Source of the DNA: CALDSL01 sp039810245
GTDB taxonomy: Bacteria > Chloroflexota > Anaerolineae > Anaerolineales > Anaerolineaceae
Direction: 5' to 3'
Assembly (NCBI GenBank): GCA_039810245.1
Contig: JBDHWQ010000005.1
Span: 1 to 64,000 of the forward strand
DNA: 64,000 nt
Shown: in pieces, positions 18,350-26,527 of the stretch
Position numbering within the stretch: position 1 is the stretch's first letter
How the letters are laid out: each line of letters opens with the position of its first letter
Translations under genes and position numbers: made by a program
The notes under the pieces: model-generated
The model's input: only the letters and a program-made list of their open reading frames with translations
The model's database searches: none
What the model was told of the DNA's origin: nothing

Positions 18350-19090
18350 TTATGCCAGGACGGCCAACCACTCGGAAATTCCGCGGTAGATACCCGGAGC
18401 AGCAACATTGCCGGTGCGCTGCATCAGGTAGCTGAGCACCACGCCGTGCGCGAAGGCCAGCATTCCCTGCAGGGCCAGCGTTTCCACCGGCAACGCTTGC
18501 GCCGCCAGTCGCGGAAGCTGCCAGATGGCGTACAGCAGGGCGGTGGCAAGCATCCCCGGCCACTGCCCCCAGGCCGACACCAGCCGTAGATGGATATACC
18601 CTCGGAAGATGGTTTCCTCTGCCAGCGCCAGCAGCAGCCAGAGCAGCAGCGCGCTGCCCTGTTCCGCGCTGAGCCCATTCAGCAGGGCAGACGACTTGCC
18701 GCGCAGGATGATCGCCAGCAGGCCAAGCGCCAGGCCCATCAGCAACGAGGGACGCAAGGTCAATCCGCCCCAGCCGATGGCACGTACTGGCTGGCCGCGC
18801 GCTGCGAGCGCAATAACGAACGGGACCACCGCTCCGACGGCCAGCAACAGCCGCCCCAGCGGGCTTGCAGGCGTCTCGACGGTGAAGAGCGGCGGGCGGA
18901 TAAACACGTACAGCAGCACCGCTACCGCCAGGATCAGTGCAAACAGGCTAAGCGCGAAGATCACCTCGCGCCGGTTATAGCGGAAGACCAGCGGGCGGCG
19001 CGCAAAACGAGCGCTGGCCCCGGCCATCATTGCCACGGCAAACACACCCAACCATTCGCTGACCTGGGACAGGATCGAGTTTAGTTCCAC
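18350..19090 (-). CDS. CPBP family intramembrane metalloprotease
   Basis: 246 aa, about 7 hydrophobic segments. The EETIFRG motif (about residues 158-164) and the later His-bearing helix (FAHGVVLSYLMQRTGN) are the metal-binding elements of the CAAX-protease/bacteriocin-processing (Abi) family. Substrate unknown. The stop is 10 bp before the ProRS-like start, so the two are co-transcribed. Confidence 0.85.
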   Translation of the reverse strand: MELNSILSQVSEWLGVFAVAMMAGASARFARRPLVFRYNRREVIFALSLFALILAVAVLLYVFIRPPLFTVETPASPLGRLLLAVGAVVPFVIALAARGQPVRAIGWGGLTLRPSLLMGLALGLLAIILRGKSSALLNGLSAEQGSALLLWLLLALAEETIFRGYIHLRLVSAWGQWPGMLATALLYAIWQLPRLAAQALPVETLALQGMLAFAHGVVLSYLMQRTGNVAAPGIYRGISEWLAVLA

Positions 19091-19111
19091 GGGCTGATCT
19101 CTGGGTGGCGC

Positions 19112-19546
19112 TCAGGCGGCCGGGCTGCCGGGTTCGATCTGCAAGGGGGCGTCGGCGGGAGGCTCCAGGTTGAGCTCCACGCGCTCTTCCATGCGCACCT
19201 GTCCACGCAGGAATGCGCCTTCTTCGGTGGCAAAGGCCACTGTCACCACGTCTCCCCACACCCGGCCGGTGCTGCGGATTTCCAGTTTTTCGGCAGTGAT
19301 GCTGCCGCGCACAGCGCCGGCCACGATCACCGTATTGGCGCGCAGGTTTTCGCAGGTCACACGCCCGGTTTCACCCACAACCACCATGCCGCGCACGGTG
19401 ATCTCGCCTTCGAAGCTGCCTTCGATGCGCACGCCGCCGCTGCCGCGCAGGTTACCCTGCCAGTTAATCCCCGGGCCAAGCACCGAAGTGACGCGCTCGG
19501 TGGCGGTCACGGTGGGGGGAATGGGCGTTGTGTTTTTCTTGAACAT
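19112..19546 (-). CDS. Bactofilin family polymer-forming protein
   Basis: 144 aa. A short unstructured N terminus is followed by a beta-helix of about 100 residues with repeating G-x-V/I-x-G turns (GSGGVRIEGSFEGEITVRG, GETGRVTCENL, AGAVRGSITAEKLEI). This is the DUF583 bactofilin core, which polymerises into filaments and often organises cell-wall or surface-polysaccharide enzymes. The tail is acidic and Pro-rich. Its promoter lies in the end of the upstream gene at 19582-19610. Confidence 0.9.
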   Translation of the reverse strand: MFKKNTTPIPPTVTATERVTSVLGPGINWQGNLRGSGGVRIEGSFEGEITVRGMVVVGETGRVTCENLRANTVIVAGAVRGSITAEKLEIRSTGRVWGDVVTVAFATEEGAFLRGQVRMEERVELNLEPPADAPLQIEPGSPAA

Positions 19547-19581
19547 GCGCGCTGCTCCAGGGGTCGGCCAGGTTGTGCTTA

Positions 19582-19610
19582 CTTATACCATTGATTGCGC
19601 GTAGAATCAA
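19582..19610 (-). promoter_or_regulatory. Promoter of the bactofilin gene
   Basis: On the minus strand: TTGATT, 17-bp spacer, TATAAG with an extended TG element. It overlaps the last codons of the acyltransferase gene and probably starts the transcript that runs down to 13710. Confidence 0.7.
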
Positions 19611-20263
19611 AGCGCGCGCGGCGGCCAGATCATTCCGGCATATACGCGCTCACCGGGGGGTACATCAGCCTTGACGGTGGCCCCGTTGCCCACGCGCGCG
19701 CGGCTGCCAACGCGCAGGTTAATGTTGATTGTAGCGCCCATGCCGACCTGGGCATAGTCGTCGAGCTGCACGCCGCCGGCCAGCAGCGCTCCGGGGGACA
19801 GGTTGACCACCTGTCCAATGCGGCAGTCGTGCGAGATGCATACGTGGCTGTTTACCAGCGTGCCAAATCCCACCCGCGCCAGGCTGCCGATGTAGCTCAG
19901 CGCGCCGACCTGCACGCCGTCATCCAGGGTAGCGCTGGGCTCGATGAACGCGCTGGGGTGAACGACCGTGGGAAAATCGAAGCCCGCCCCGCGCAGCAGG
20001 TCGAACACGCGCAGACGCGCATCCACATTACCAATGCCACCCACCGCGTTGAGCGCCAGCCGGATGCCCCGCGCGCGCAGATCGGGCAGCAGCGCGCTGC
20101 CACCCAGCACCGGCACGCCCATCACCTGGCTGCCGGAGGCCAGGCCATCATCCACGATGCCGGCGATCGTGTAGCCGTCCAGCAGGCGCAACAGGTCGAT
20201 CAGGGTTTTGCCCTGTCCGCCGCCGCCCAGAATGATGACTGGTTGTGATGTCTGCGCTGGCAT
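19607..20263 (-). CDS. NeuD/PglD-like sugar O-acyltransferase
   Basis: 218 aa. The N-terminal Rossmann-like part (VIILGGGGQGKTLIDLL) binds a nucleotide sugar. The C-terminal left-handed beta-helix has hexapeptide repeats, with the catalytic-type His in NSHVCISHDCRIG. PglD/NeuD proteins transfer acetyl from acetyl-CoA to UDP-linked amino sugars or sialic-type sugars for glycans. Neighbouring bactofilin and epimerase genes fit a surface-glycan role. Confidence 0.85.
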   Translation of the reverse strand: MPAQTSQPVIILGGGGQGKTLIDLLRLLDGYTIAGIVDDGLASGSQVMGVPVLGGSALLPDLRARGIRLALNAVGGIGNVDARLRVFDLLRGAGFDFPTVVHPSAFIEPSATLDDGVQVGALSYIGSLARVGFGTLVNSHVCISHDCRIGQVVNLSPGALLAGGVQLDDYAQVGMGATININLRVGSRARVGNGATVKADVPPGERVYAGMIWPPRAL

Positions 20264-20284
20264 CGGTTGTCCTCACGGCGCGAG

Positions 20285-20662
20285 TTACGGACCGTAACTG
20301 CGCGTTTGTTTCTGGCTGGCGTCGCTGCTCACCTGGTCATAATCGGCCAGGGCAGTGGCGGCATAGGCCACGGCCGGCGCGCCGCCCATCAGGATGGCCA
20401 CGCCCAGGGTTTCGAGCAGCTCTTCCCGGCTGGCGCCGGCCTGCAGCGCTTCGCGCAGGCGCATTTCCATGCACGTATCGGCACGCAGCACGATCGAGAT
20501 CGCCAGCGCCATGAGCACCTTTCCCTTGCGGGAAATGGCGCCATCCGCCAGCGCGCTGCGGTACGTGCTGTGAAAGCCGCCCAGTGGGCCGGGCAGCTCA
20601 CCACTGAGGGTCTGAATTTGTTCACTGAGCTCCTGGCATTGATCCGAAAAATCGTTTTCCAT
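20285..20662 (-). CDS. AhpD-like/carboxymuconolactone-decarboxylase-family protein
   Basis: 125 aa from the ATG at 20662. The frame is open to 20725, but that part contains a TATAAT on the same strand (20715-20720), so it is probably promoter. The helical pattern AISRKGKVLMALAISIVLRADTC and GASREELLETLGVAILMGG is that of the CMD family. The redox CxxC...H motif of AhpD is not complete: only one Cys remains (CMEM) and the His is Arg. Peroxidase-partner activity is therefore doubtful. Confidence 0.8.
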   Translation of the reverse strand: MENDFSDQCQELSEQIQTLSGELPGPLGGFHSTYRSALADGAISRKGKVLMALAISIVLRADTCMEMRLREALQAGASREELLETLGVAILMGGAPAVAYAATALADYDQVSSDASQKQTRSYGP

Positions 20663-20714
20663 TCTGCACCAGTCTCCCTTTCGATGGCTACCAATCAAAT
20701 CCCCTCTAACCAGT

Positions 20715-20720
20715 ATTATA
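20715..20720 (-). promoter_or_regulatory. -10 box upstream of the AhpD-like gene
   Basis: TATAAT on the minus strand, about 53 bp upstream of the preferred start at 20662. No clear -35 is visible. Confidence 0.5.
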
Positions 20721-20728
20721 GCCATTTC

Positions 20729-21355
20729 TCAGGCGGGCAGGCTGATATCCTCAGAGGAAAACCAGTTTTTGGGCGGGCGCGCGATATAGCGCCAGGGCAT
20801 GCTCACCCACGGCTCACCGGCATAATCAATACCCACGCGTGGGGTAGTTTGCAGCGCGCCGGGTGGCAGCGGCCGGCCGGGCTCAATCCAAAGGCCGCCA
20901 TCCGTGCGGGTGAGGTCCAACCCGTTGCAACGGCCGTCGATACCCAGCGCCTGACACAGCTTGGCGGGGCCGTCCGTCCACTGCGCGGGCGGGCGGCCGG
21001 CGCGGCGCGCGGCGATAATCTGCAACCCATCGGTGGGCAGCAGGGCGCGCACCAGCACTGCGGCCGGGTCACCCTCAGGGTGGGCCACGCAGTTGAGCAT
21101 CCAGTGCATACCATAGGTGAAATACACGTACGCGCGCCCTGGCGGGCCGTACATCACCTCGGTACGGCGCGTGCGCCCGGCGCGCGCATGGCAGGCCAAA
21201 TCCTGCGCGCCGTTATACGCTTCGGTCTCGAGGATATACCCGGCCAGGCGCACGCCATCCAACACATGCACCAGCCGCCGCCCCAGCAGGTCAGGAGCTA
21301 CTTCCAGCACGCTGCGCGCGTAAAAAGCTGCGGAGAGGGGCTGCTCGGCGGGCAT
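20729..21355 (-). CDS. 3-methyladenine DNA glycosylase (AAG/MPG family)
   Basis: 208 aa, typical length. It shows LLGRRLVHVLDG, the catalytic ETEAYNGAQDLACHA segment, MYGPPGRAYVYFTYGMHWMLN and the LVRALLP strand. The family removes alkylated purines and hypoxanthine in base-excision repair. It starts 16 bp after the epimerase stop. Confidence 0.93.
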   Translation of the reverse strand: MPAEQPLSAAFYARSVLEVAPDLLGRRLVHVLDGVRLAGYILETEAYNGAQDLACHARAGRTRRTEVMYGPPGRAYVYFTYGMHWMLNCVAHPEGDPAAVLVRALLPTDGLQIIAARRAGRPPAQWTDGPAKLCQALGIDGRCNGLDLTRTDGGLWIEPGRPLPPGALQTTPRVGIDYAGEPWVSMPWRYIARPPKNWFSSEDISLPA

Positions 21356-21371
21356 AGGGGGTGGCCGTGGC

Positions 21372-22301
21372 TTATTTGCGCGCCTGAAGGCGGGTGTCCT
21401 GCTCCAGCGTCATGCGCAGGCCGGTTTCCAGCGAGATCAGCGGGCGGTAATCCAGCGTTTCTTCAGCCAGGGCAACATCGGCGCACATGCGGTCGGGGCC
21501 GCTGTCGACGCGCTGGTTGTAGACCACCTCGGGGCTGCCGCCGGTAACCTCGTTGACAATGCGCACCAGATCACGCACGGCGGTTTCGCGCCCGCTGCCC
21601 ACGTTAATGATGCGCCCATTGGCATCCGGGGCGGTGGCGGCGGAGATCATGGCTGCCACCACATCGTCCAGGTAAACATAGTCGCGAGTCTGCGCGCCAT
21701 CGCCATGCACCACCAGCGTGCCGTTGGTGGACGATTGGCGCAGCATGGAGGGTATCACCGGGGCGTGCACCGGGGGCATGTGCTGTCCGGGTCCATACGC
21801 GTTGAACACGCGCAGGCACACGGTTTCAATGCCCCACAGCGCGCCAATGGTGCGCACGTAGTATTCCGCCGCCAGCTTGGAAACGGCGTAGGGCGAGGCC
21901 GGGCTGGGGATGGCGTCTTCGCGCAGCGGCTGCTGCGACTGGCGGCCATACACCGCGCCGGAACTGATAAACACCACCCGGCGCACGCCAACGTCACGCA
22001 TAGCTTCCATCAGCGTCACCGTGCCGCCCACGTTCACCTGGTTATATTCACGCGGGTAAAGCACCGATTCGGGCACCAACACGCGCGCCGCCAGGTGGTA
22101 TACGCAATCCACATCCTGCAGCAGCGTCCACAGCCGCGGGCGATCGTTGACGTCGCCGCGGGTGAAGTGCACCTCGGGCGACAGCACATTGGGGTCGCCG
22201 GTGGACAGATCGTCTACGCCGCGCACCATGTGTTGCAGCACCAGTCGATTGGCAAGGGCAGATCCGAGAAACCCGGCGGCGCCGGTAATCAGAAAACGCA
22301 T
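21372..22301 (-). CDS. NAD-dependent epimerase/dehydratase (UDP-glucose 4-epimerase type)
   Basis: 309 aa from the second Met (22301). The extended-SDR fold has FLITGAAGFLGSAL (NAD binding), ISSGAVYG, the YAVSK catalytic pair (Tyr and Lys) and RVFNAYGPGQ. It interconverts or dehydrates nucleotide sugars in the cytoplasm. It heads the minus-strand block; a -10 box lies at 22355-22360. The exact sugar substrate cannot be told from the sequence. Confidence 0.88.
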   Translation of the reverse strand: MRFLITGAAGFLGSALANRLVLQHMVRGVDDLSTGDPNVLSPEVHFTRGDVNDRPRLWTLLQDVDCVYHLAARVLVPESVLYPREYNQVNVGGTVTLMEAMRDVGVRRVVFISSGAVYGRQSQQPLREDAIPSPASPYAVSKLAAEYYVRTIGALWGIETVCLRVFNAYGPGQHMPPVHAPVIPSMLRQSSTNGTLVVHGDGAQTRDYVYLDDVVAAMISAATAPDANGRIINVGSGRETAVRDLVRIVNEVTGGSPEVVYNQRVDSGPDRMCADVALAEETLDYRPLISLETGLRMTLEQDTRLQARK

Positions 22302-22354
22302 GACCACCCGCTCTATAGAGGAGAATAGCGCCCCTTGCGGGGCGTTCTGGAATC

Positions 22355-22360
22355 ATTATA
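22355..22360 (-). promoter_or_regulatory. -10 box of the epimerase-led transcript
   Basis: TATAAT on the minus strand. The transcript would start with a leader of about 45 nt that includes a small hairpin, GCCCC/GGGGC, near 22329-22343. Confidence 0.5.
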
Positions 22361-22450
22361 GCATACTCACCCGCGCTGCGCTGCGCCCCGGGCCGCCGGC
22401 ATCTGTGCGATTGCCCCACGATTACGGTGAAGCCGGCCCGCAAACCGGGT

Positions 22451-22456
22451 TATAAT
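22451..22456 (+). promoter_or_regulatory. -10 box placed for a near-leaderless mRNA
   Basis: TATAAT ends 10 bp before the ATG at 22467, and there is no Shine-Dalgarno sequence. The predicted transcript starts 0-4 nt before the ATG. Confidence 0.6.
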
Positions 22457-22466
22457 CACCGGCGAA

Positions 22467-24389
22467 ATGGCTGCCCAGTATCCCCTGAAAACCAGAGAAT
22501 CTGCATCCTACCCGGTACTGCTTCCGGTGCTGGCGCTGCTCGCCCTGCTGGGGGTGATCATCCTGCGCCGCGCCTGGGTAGGCGACGATGCCTATATCAC
22601 CTTCCGCACTGTGGATAACCTGATCCATGGCTACGGCCTGACCTGGAATGTGGGCGAGCGCGTGCAGGCCTATACCCACCCTTTGTGGATGCTGCTGCTC
22701 AGCGTGAGCTATTTCTTTACGCGCGAGATCTATTACACCAGTATCGCCGTGTCGCTGGCGGTTTCGATGGCTGCGGCAAGTGTGTACAGCCTGCGCATCG
22801 CGCGCTCGGCGGCCGCGGCCGGGCTGGGGGTGCTGGTGCTGGGACTGTCCAACGCCTTTGTGGATTATTCCACTTCCGGCCTGGAAAACCCGCTGACGCA
22901 CCTGCTGCTGGCAGTCTTTCTGGGGTTGTATTTTGGCGCGCCGGCAACCCCCCGGCGGTTATTCTGGCTTTCGGCGGTGGCTTCGCTGGCAGGGGTCAAC
23001 CGCATGGATACGCTGCTGCTGTACGCGCCGGCGCTGCTGGTGGCCTGGTGGCAGACGCCGCGGCGCTGGAAGGCGCTGGGCTGGGCGGCGCTGGGGCAGG
23101 CGCCCTTCCTGCTGTGGGAAGTGTTTTCCATTGTGTATTACGGTTTCCCATTCCCCAATACGGCCTATGCCAAGCTTAATACCGGCGTGGCGGATGGCGA
23201 GCTGGCGGTACAGGGGTTGTTTTACCTGCTCAATTCGCTCCACCATGACCCGCTAACCCTGTCCGCCATACTGGGCGGGGTGGTGCTGGGGCTTCGGGCG
23301 CGTCGCGCGCGCGAGGTGGCGGTGGCGCTCGGCGTGCTGTTCTACCTGGTATATACTGTCAAAATCGGCGGTGACTTTATGAGCGGGCGCTTCCTCACCG
23401 CGCCGCTGTTCGCGAGCGTGGCGCTGGCCGGCTGGCTGCTGCCCGAGCGCCTGAACGCGCGGGTTGGTGAAGTGGCTGTGCTGGGCGGGATCATCCTCGC
23501 GCTGGGGCTGATCTCCCCCTTGCCCACCTACCGCGTGGACGTGCCGCCGGAGTATTCGAAGTCCGATGAGAAGCGCATCAACGATGAGCGCGCCTGGTAC
23601 TGGGCGGATGTCAGCCTGCTGGGACGCAGCCGGTATCATCCAGTGCCCACCTCGCAGGGGCGCGAAAGTGGGCTGGCGGCGCGCGCCGCCGGCGAGCGAG
23701 ACTACACCGTTATCCCAGTCAATAACGTAGGGCTTTTCGGGTTTTACTGCGGGCCGAACGTCTATGCTATCGACCAGTACGCGCTGGCCGACCCGCTGCT
23801 GGCGCGTCTGCCCGCTGAACGCGAGGCCAATTTTTACGTCGGCCACTTCCACCGCGTGATCCCTGAAGGCTATCTGAGCACGCTATACAGCGGCAATAAC
23901 CTGATTGAAGACGCGCGCCTGGCCCAATTCTATGATTCGCTGCGGCTGATCGTCCGCGGGCCATTGTTCGATGCGCGCCGCTGGAGCGCCATCTGGCGCA
24001 TGAATACCGGTCAGCTCAATCACCTGATTGATACCGAACGCTACCGCTATCCCGAACAGGTAACTGTGGAGCTGGCGGGCACGCAGAGCACCCGCGCAGC
24101 CGAATTTGGCGACAGTGGTCTGCTACTGCGGCTGGCGCAGCCCACGCGCCTGGCATGGGTGGAACTTGATCTGGACAGCGCCGGCGAATTCCTGCTCGAG
24201 TACCGGCTGGATGGCCGCAAGCTGGCCGAAGCGCACGTGCTGCCGGTGTATGGTGAGCAGCCCAGCGCACTGCGCACAGTGCGCACGCCAGCAGAGGCAT
24301 TGGCCGGTGGTTTCGACGCCCTGCGCATCCTGCCACTGCGTGGCAATATATTGAACCAATACCGGCTGGCACGCGCAGAATTCAAGTGA
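22467..24389 (+). CDS. GT-C-type membrane glycosyltransferase-like protein (AftB/ZomB-like)
   Basis: 640 aa. About 10-11 hydrophobic segments up to residue 340 precede a soluble C-terminal domain of some 290 residues. The first loop has WVGDDAYITFRTVDNL and GERVQAYTHPLW, the signature of the family that includes mycobacterial arabinofuranosyltransferase AftB and the ZomB flagellar proteins; the paired Asp is the putative catalytic site. The donor is probably polyprenyl-phosphate sugar. No ribosome-binding site is seen and a -10 box is close to the ATG. Substrate unknown. Confidence 0.78.
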   Translation: MAAQYPLKTRESASYPVLLPVLALLALLGVIILRRAWVGDDAYITFRTVDNLIHGYGLTWNVGERVQAYTHPLWMLLLSVSYFFTREIYYTSIAVSLAVSMAAASVYSLRIARSAAAAGLGVLVLGLSNAFVDYSTSGLENPLTHLLLAVFLGLYFGAPATPRRLFWLSAVASLAGVNRMDTLLLYAPALLVAWWQTPRRWKALGWAALGQAPFLLWEVFSIVYYGFPFPNTAYAKLNTGVADGELAVQGLFYLLNSLHHDPLTLSAILGGVVLGLRARRAREVAVALGVLFYLVYTVKIGGDFMSGRFLTAPLFASVALAGWLLPERLNARVGEVAVLGGIILALGLISPLPTYRVDVPPEYSKSDEKRINDERAWYWADVSLLGRSRYHPVPTSQGRESGLAARAAGERDYTVIPVNNVGLFGFYCGPNVYAIDQYALADPLLARLPAEREANFYVGHFHRVIPEGYLSTLYSGNNLIEDARLAQFYDSLRLIVRGPLFDARRWSAIWRMNTGQLNHLIDTERYRYPEQVTVELAGTQSTRAAEFGDSGLLLRLAQPTRLAWVELDLDSAGEFLLEYRLDGRKLAEAHVLPVYGEQPSALRTVRTPAEALAGGFDALRILPLRGNILNQYRLARAEFK

Positions 24390-24421
24390 TCTTTGTCAGC
24401 CAAAACAAGGACTCTCCTGGA

Positions 24422-24451
24422 TTGACGGCTGCTCCTCAACGGAATTAAACT
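24422..24451 (+). promoter_or_regulatory. Predicted promoter of rubrerythrin
   Basis: TTGACG, 18-bp spacer, TAAACT. It gives a leader of about 40 nt with the AGGAGCAGG ribosome site. Confidence 0.5.
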
Positions 24452-24499
24452 AATCAAGAATATCCCATTTGTACAAAATTAATCTTCAGGAGCAGGAAC

Positions 24500-24997
24500 A
24501 TGACCGACACAATGGAGAATTTACAGGCCGCGTTCGCGGGCGAATCACAGGCCAACCGCAAGTACCTGGCGTTTGCCAGGAAAGCCGATCAGGAAGGTTA
24601 CCCGCAGGCAGCGCGGTTGTTCCGCGCCGCTGCGTTCGGCGAAACCGTGCACGCGCTCAACCACCTGGCAGCGATGGACGGCATCGGCACTACCGCGGAG
24701 AACTTGAAGGAAGCCTTTGGCGGCGAGACCTATGAATTTGAAAGCATGTACCCGCCCATGATGGAACAGGCCGAGGCCGAAGGGAATAAAAAAGCCTTCC
24801 GCACCTTCCGCTATGCCAACGAGGTCGAAAAAGTGCACGCGCGCATGTACCAGGCGGCGCTGGACGTGCTCAGCGGTGAGACCGAAAGCTTTGGTTACTA
24901 CGTTTGCCCGGTGTGCGGCTACCTGGAAGCGCGCAATGCCCCCGAGCGCTGCCCGGTGTGCGGCAACCCCGGCAAAAACTTCGAATACGTGGAGTAA
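24500..24997 (+). CDS. rbr: Rubrerythrin
   Basis: 165 aa. The four-helix bundle supplies diiron ligands in ESQANRKY, AAFGETVHA, ESMYPPMMEQAE and ANEVEKVHA. The C-terminal rubredoxin-like knuckle has CPVCGY and CPVCGN. It reduces peroxide in the cytoplasm of anaerobes and microaerobes. It is a single-gene unit with its own promoter and terminator, and suggests an oxygen-sensitive or anaerobic lifestyle. Confidence 0.95.
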   Translation: MTDTMENLQAAFAGESQANRKYLAFARKADQEGYPQAARLFRAAAFGETVHALNHLAAMDGIGTTAENLKEAFGGETYEFESMYPPMMEQAEAEGNKKAFRTFRYANEVEKVHARMYQAALDVLSGETESFGYYVCPVCGYLEARNAPERCPVCGNPGKNFEYVE

Positions 24998-25019
24998 TTT
25001 CTGTTCTTACAACCCCGAA

Positions 25020-25052
25020 GGCTGGCCGTGCTTTAAGACGGCCAGCCTTTTC
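25020..25052 (+). terminator. Intrinsic terminator after rubrerythrin
   Basis: Ten-bp stem GGCTGGCCGT/ACGGCCAGCC with a 9-nt loop, then TTTTCGT. Confidence 0.85.
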
Positions 25053-25264
25053 GTATTCTTAGGGAATCTCCTGACACGCTGCATGGGGAAAGCCCCTATA
25101 CGCGCCGCATACAAGGCGGGCGAGTCTGTATTATGATGAAAATAGAAGGATGGCGCAATGATGGGGTATAGATGCGCGCTTCATTGTATGCAGAAAATTC
25201 AATACTGTCCTTCTGCCTGTGTGGGTAGAGGAACGATCGGACCATTTAATGTTGGGAGGATGGC

Positions 25265-25846
25265 ATGAAAGTTTACCGCTATATTTCGCTTTTGATCCTG
25301 ATTTCGGTGCTGGCCGCCTGCGGTGGGCAGTCGATCCCCAATACCGGGGATAAGGTGCGCGTTGGCTCCACCGACACCCCGGAAGACCAGTTGATCGCTG
25401 AGATATATTCCCAGGTATTGGAAGCTAACGGCATTGGGGTAGAGCGCAAGCTCAACCTGGCGGGCAAGAATGCCGCCCATAATGCGCTGGTGAACAAGCA
25501 GATTGACCTGTATCCGGAATACACCAACAATGCCTACCTGTCGGTCATGGAGATGAAGGACAACGAGCAGGACCCGGCCATGATCCGCGAGAAGGTGCGC
25601 AAGTATTACCAGCGGCGCTGGAAAATCGCCTGGCTAGACGCGGCCGGAACCACTGACCCGATCTCGCCGGTGGTGTGGCAGGACGTGCTGGACCGCTACC
25701 CGCAGATGGCCGGCCTGCTGAACACGGTATCCAAGCAGCTCAGCGCGGATGCGGTTGCCTCGCTCAATACCCAGCTTGGCAGCCAGGGCAATGATTACGC
25801 CAAAGTGGCGCGCAGCTTTCTCGACGAGCGCGGGCTGCTGCCGTAA
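25265..25846 (+). CDS. Shortened OpuAC-type solute-binding lipoprotein
   Basis: 193 aa. The lipobox (LAAC, Cys19) is followed by a domain like the glycine betaine/osmoprotectant-binding proteins: VGSTDTPEDQLIAEIYSQVLE, then NALVNKQIDLYPEYTNNAY. Full OpuAC domains are about 260-280 residues. Here the sequence passes from KYYQRRWKIAWLDAAGTTD straight to the final part (LLNTVSKQLSADAVASLN, VARSFLDERGLLP), so roughly 80 central residues of lobe 2 are missing. The frame is intact. No transporter genes adjoin it. It may bind ligand as a sensor or be a decayed copy. Confidence 0.8.
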   Translation: MKVYRYISLLILISVLAACGGQSIPNTGDKVRVGSTDTPEDQLIAEIYSQVLEANGIGVERKLNLAGKNAAHNALVNKQIDLYPEYTNNAYLSVMEMKDNEQDPAMIREKVRKYYQRRWKIAWLDAAGTTDPISPVVWQDVLDRYPQMAGLLNTVSKQLSADAVASLNTQLGSQGNDYAKVARSFLDERGLLP

Positions 25847-25861
25847 ATACCGGTTAAATCA

Positions 25862-25897
25862 AAAGCCGGGCTGGCATGTGCCAGCCCGGCTTTTTTG
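25862..25897. terminator. Bidirectional intrinsic terminator
   Basis: Stem AAGCCGGGCTGGC/GCCAGCCCGGCTT with A-run before and T-run after. It lies between the convergent OpuAC-like and YccF genes. Confidence 0.9.
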
Positions 25898-25901
25898 TCG
25901 C

Positions 25902-26336
25902 CTAGCGCTGCAGGGAAAGCACTGCCGGCGCGCGGTCGAACATCCAGAAGCCAACCGGCAGGCCGATGATTGACAGGCACAGCAGGTAGGCGGCTTCGAC
26001 CCACAACGCGCTCAGCCACCAGCCCACCAGCAGGAAGTACAACGTGCGCAGGAGGATGTTTACCTGCGGAGCGCCGGTATCGCGCTGCACGATGCGGCCT
26101 GAAGCATCGGTGGTGATCTGTACCATTTGCGGCGATTCGCGCAGCGCCATCACTTTGGGTACGCGGTTGAACATCCACACGCCCAGCGGGATGCCCACGA
26201 TGCTGACCAGCAGCACCCAGGCGACGGCCACCCAGATCTGCCCCAGCCAGATGCCCACAAAAGCAAACCACAGGATCTGCAGCAGGCAGCCCGGGTTGGA
26301 GCGAGTCTCAACGATCGTTGTTTCTTGCGTGTTCAT
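25902..26336 (-). CDS. YccF-domain membrane protein
   Basis: 144 aa. Two similar halves each contain two hydrophobic stretches ending in SIVGIPLGVWMFNR and SIIGLPVGFWMFDR, the internal repeat of YccF (DUF307) proteins. It is an inner-membrane protein of unknown function. It has no partner in an operon. Confidence 0.8.
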   Translation of the reverse strand: MNTQETTIVETRSNPGCLLQILWFAFVGIWLGQIWVAVAWVLLVSIVGIPLGVWMFNRVPKVMALRESPQMVQITTDASGRIVQRDTGAPQVNILLRTLYFLLVGWWLSALWVEAAYLLCLSIIGLPVGFWMFDRAPAVLSLQR

Positions 26337-26527
26337 TCGCTATCCTTCCTTTGCATTCTTCCGATCTGTTTCTATCTACGCAAAACCCGGCGTTTCGTTG
26401 CGCATCGCGTCAAAATGAGAATGTCAGGCGCAAAACAGGATATTTGACGCATAGCCGCCGCGCATGTTGGCGTGTACACTGGGAGAGACGTTTTCCCTGC
26501 ACGAATCATTCAAGCGATCGCACACCC

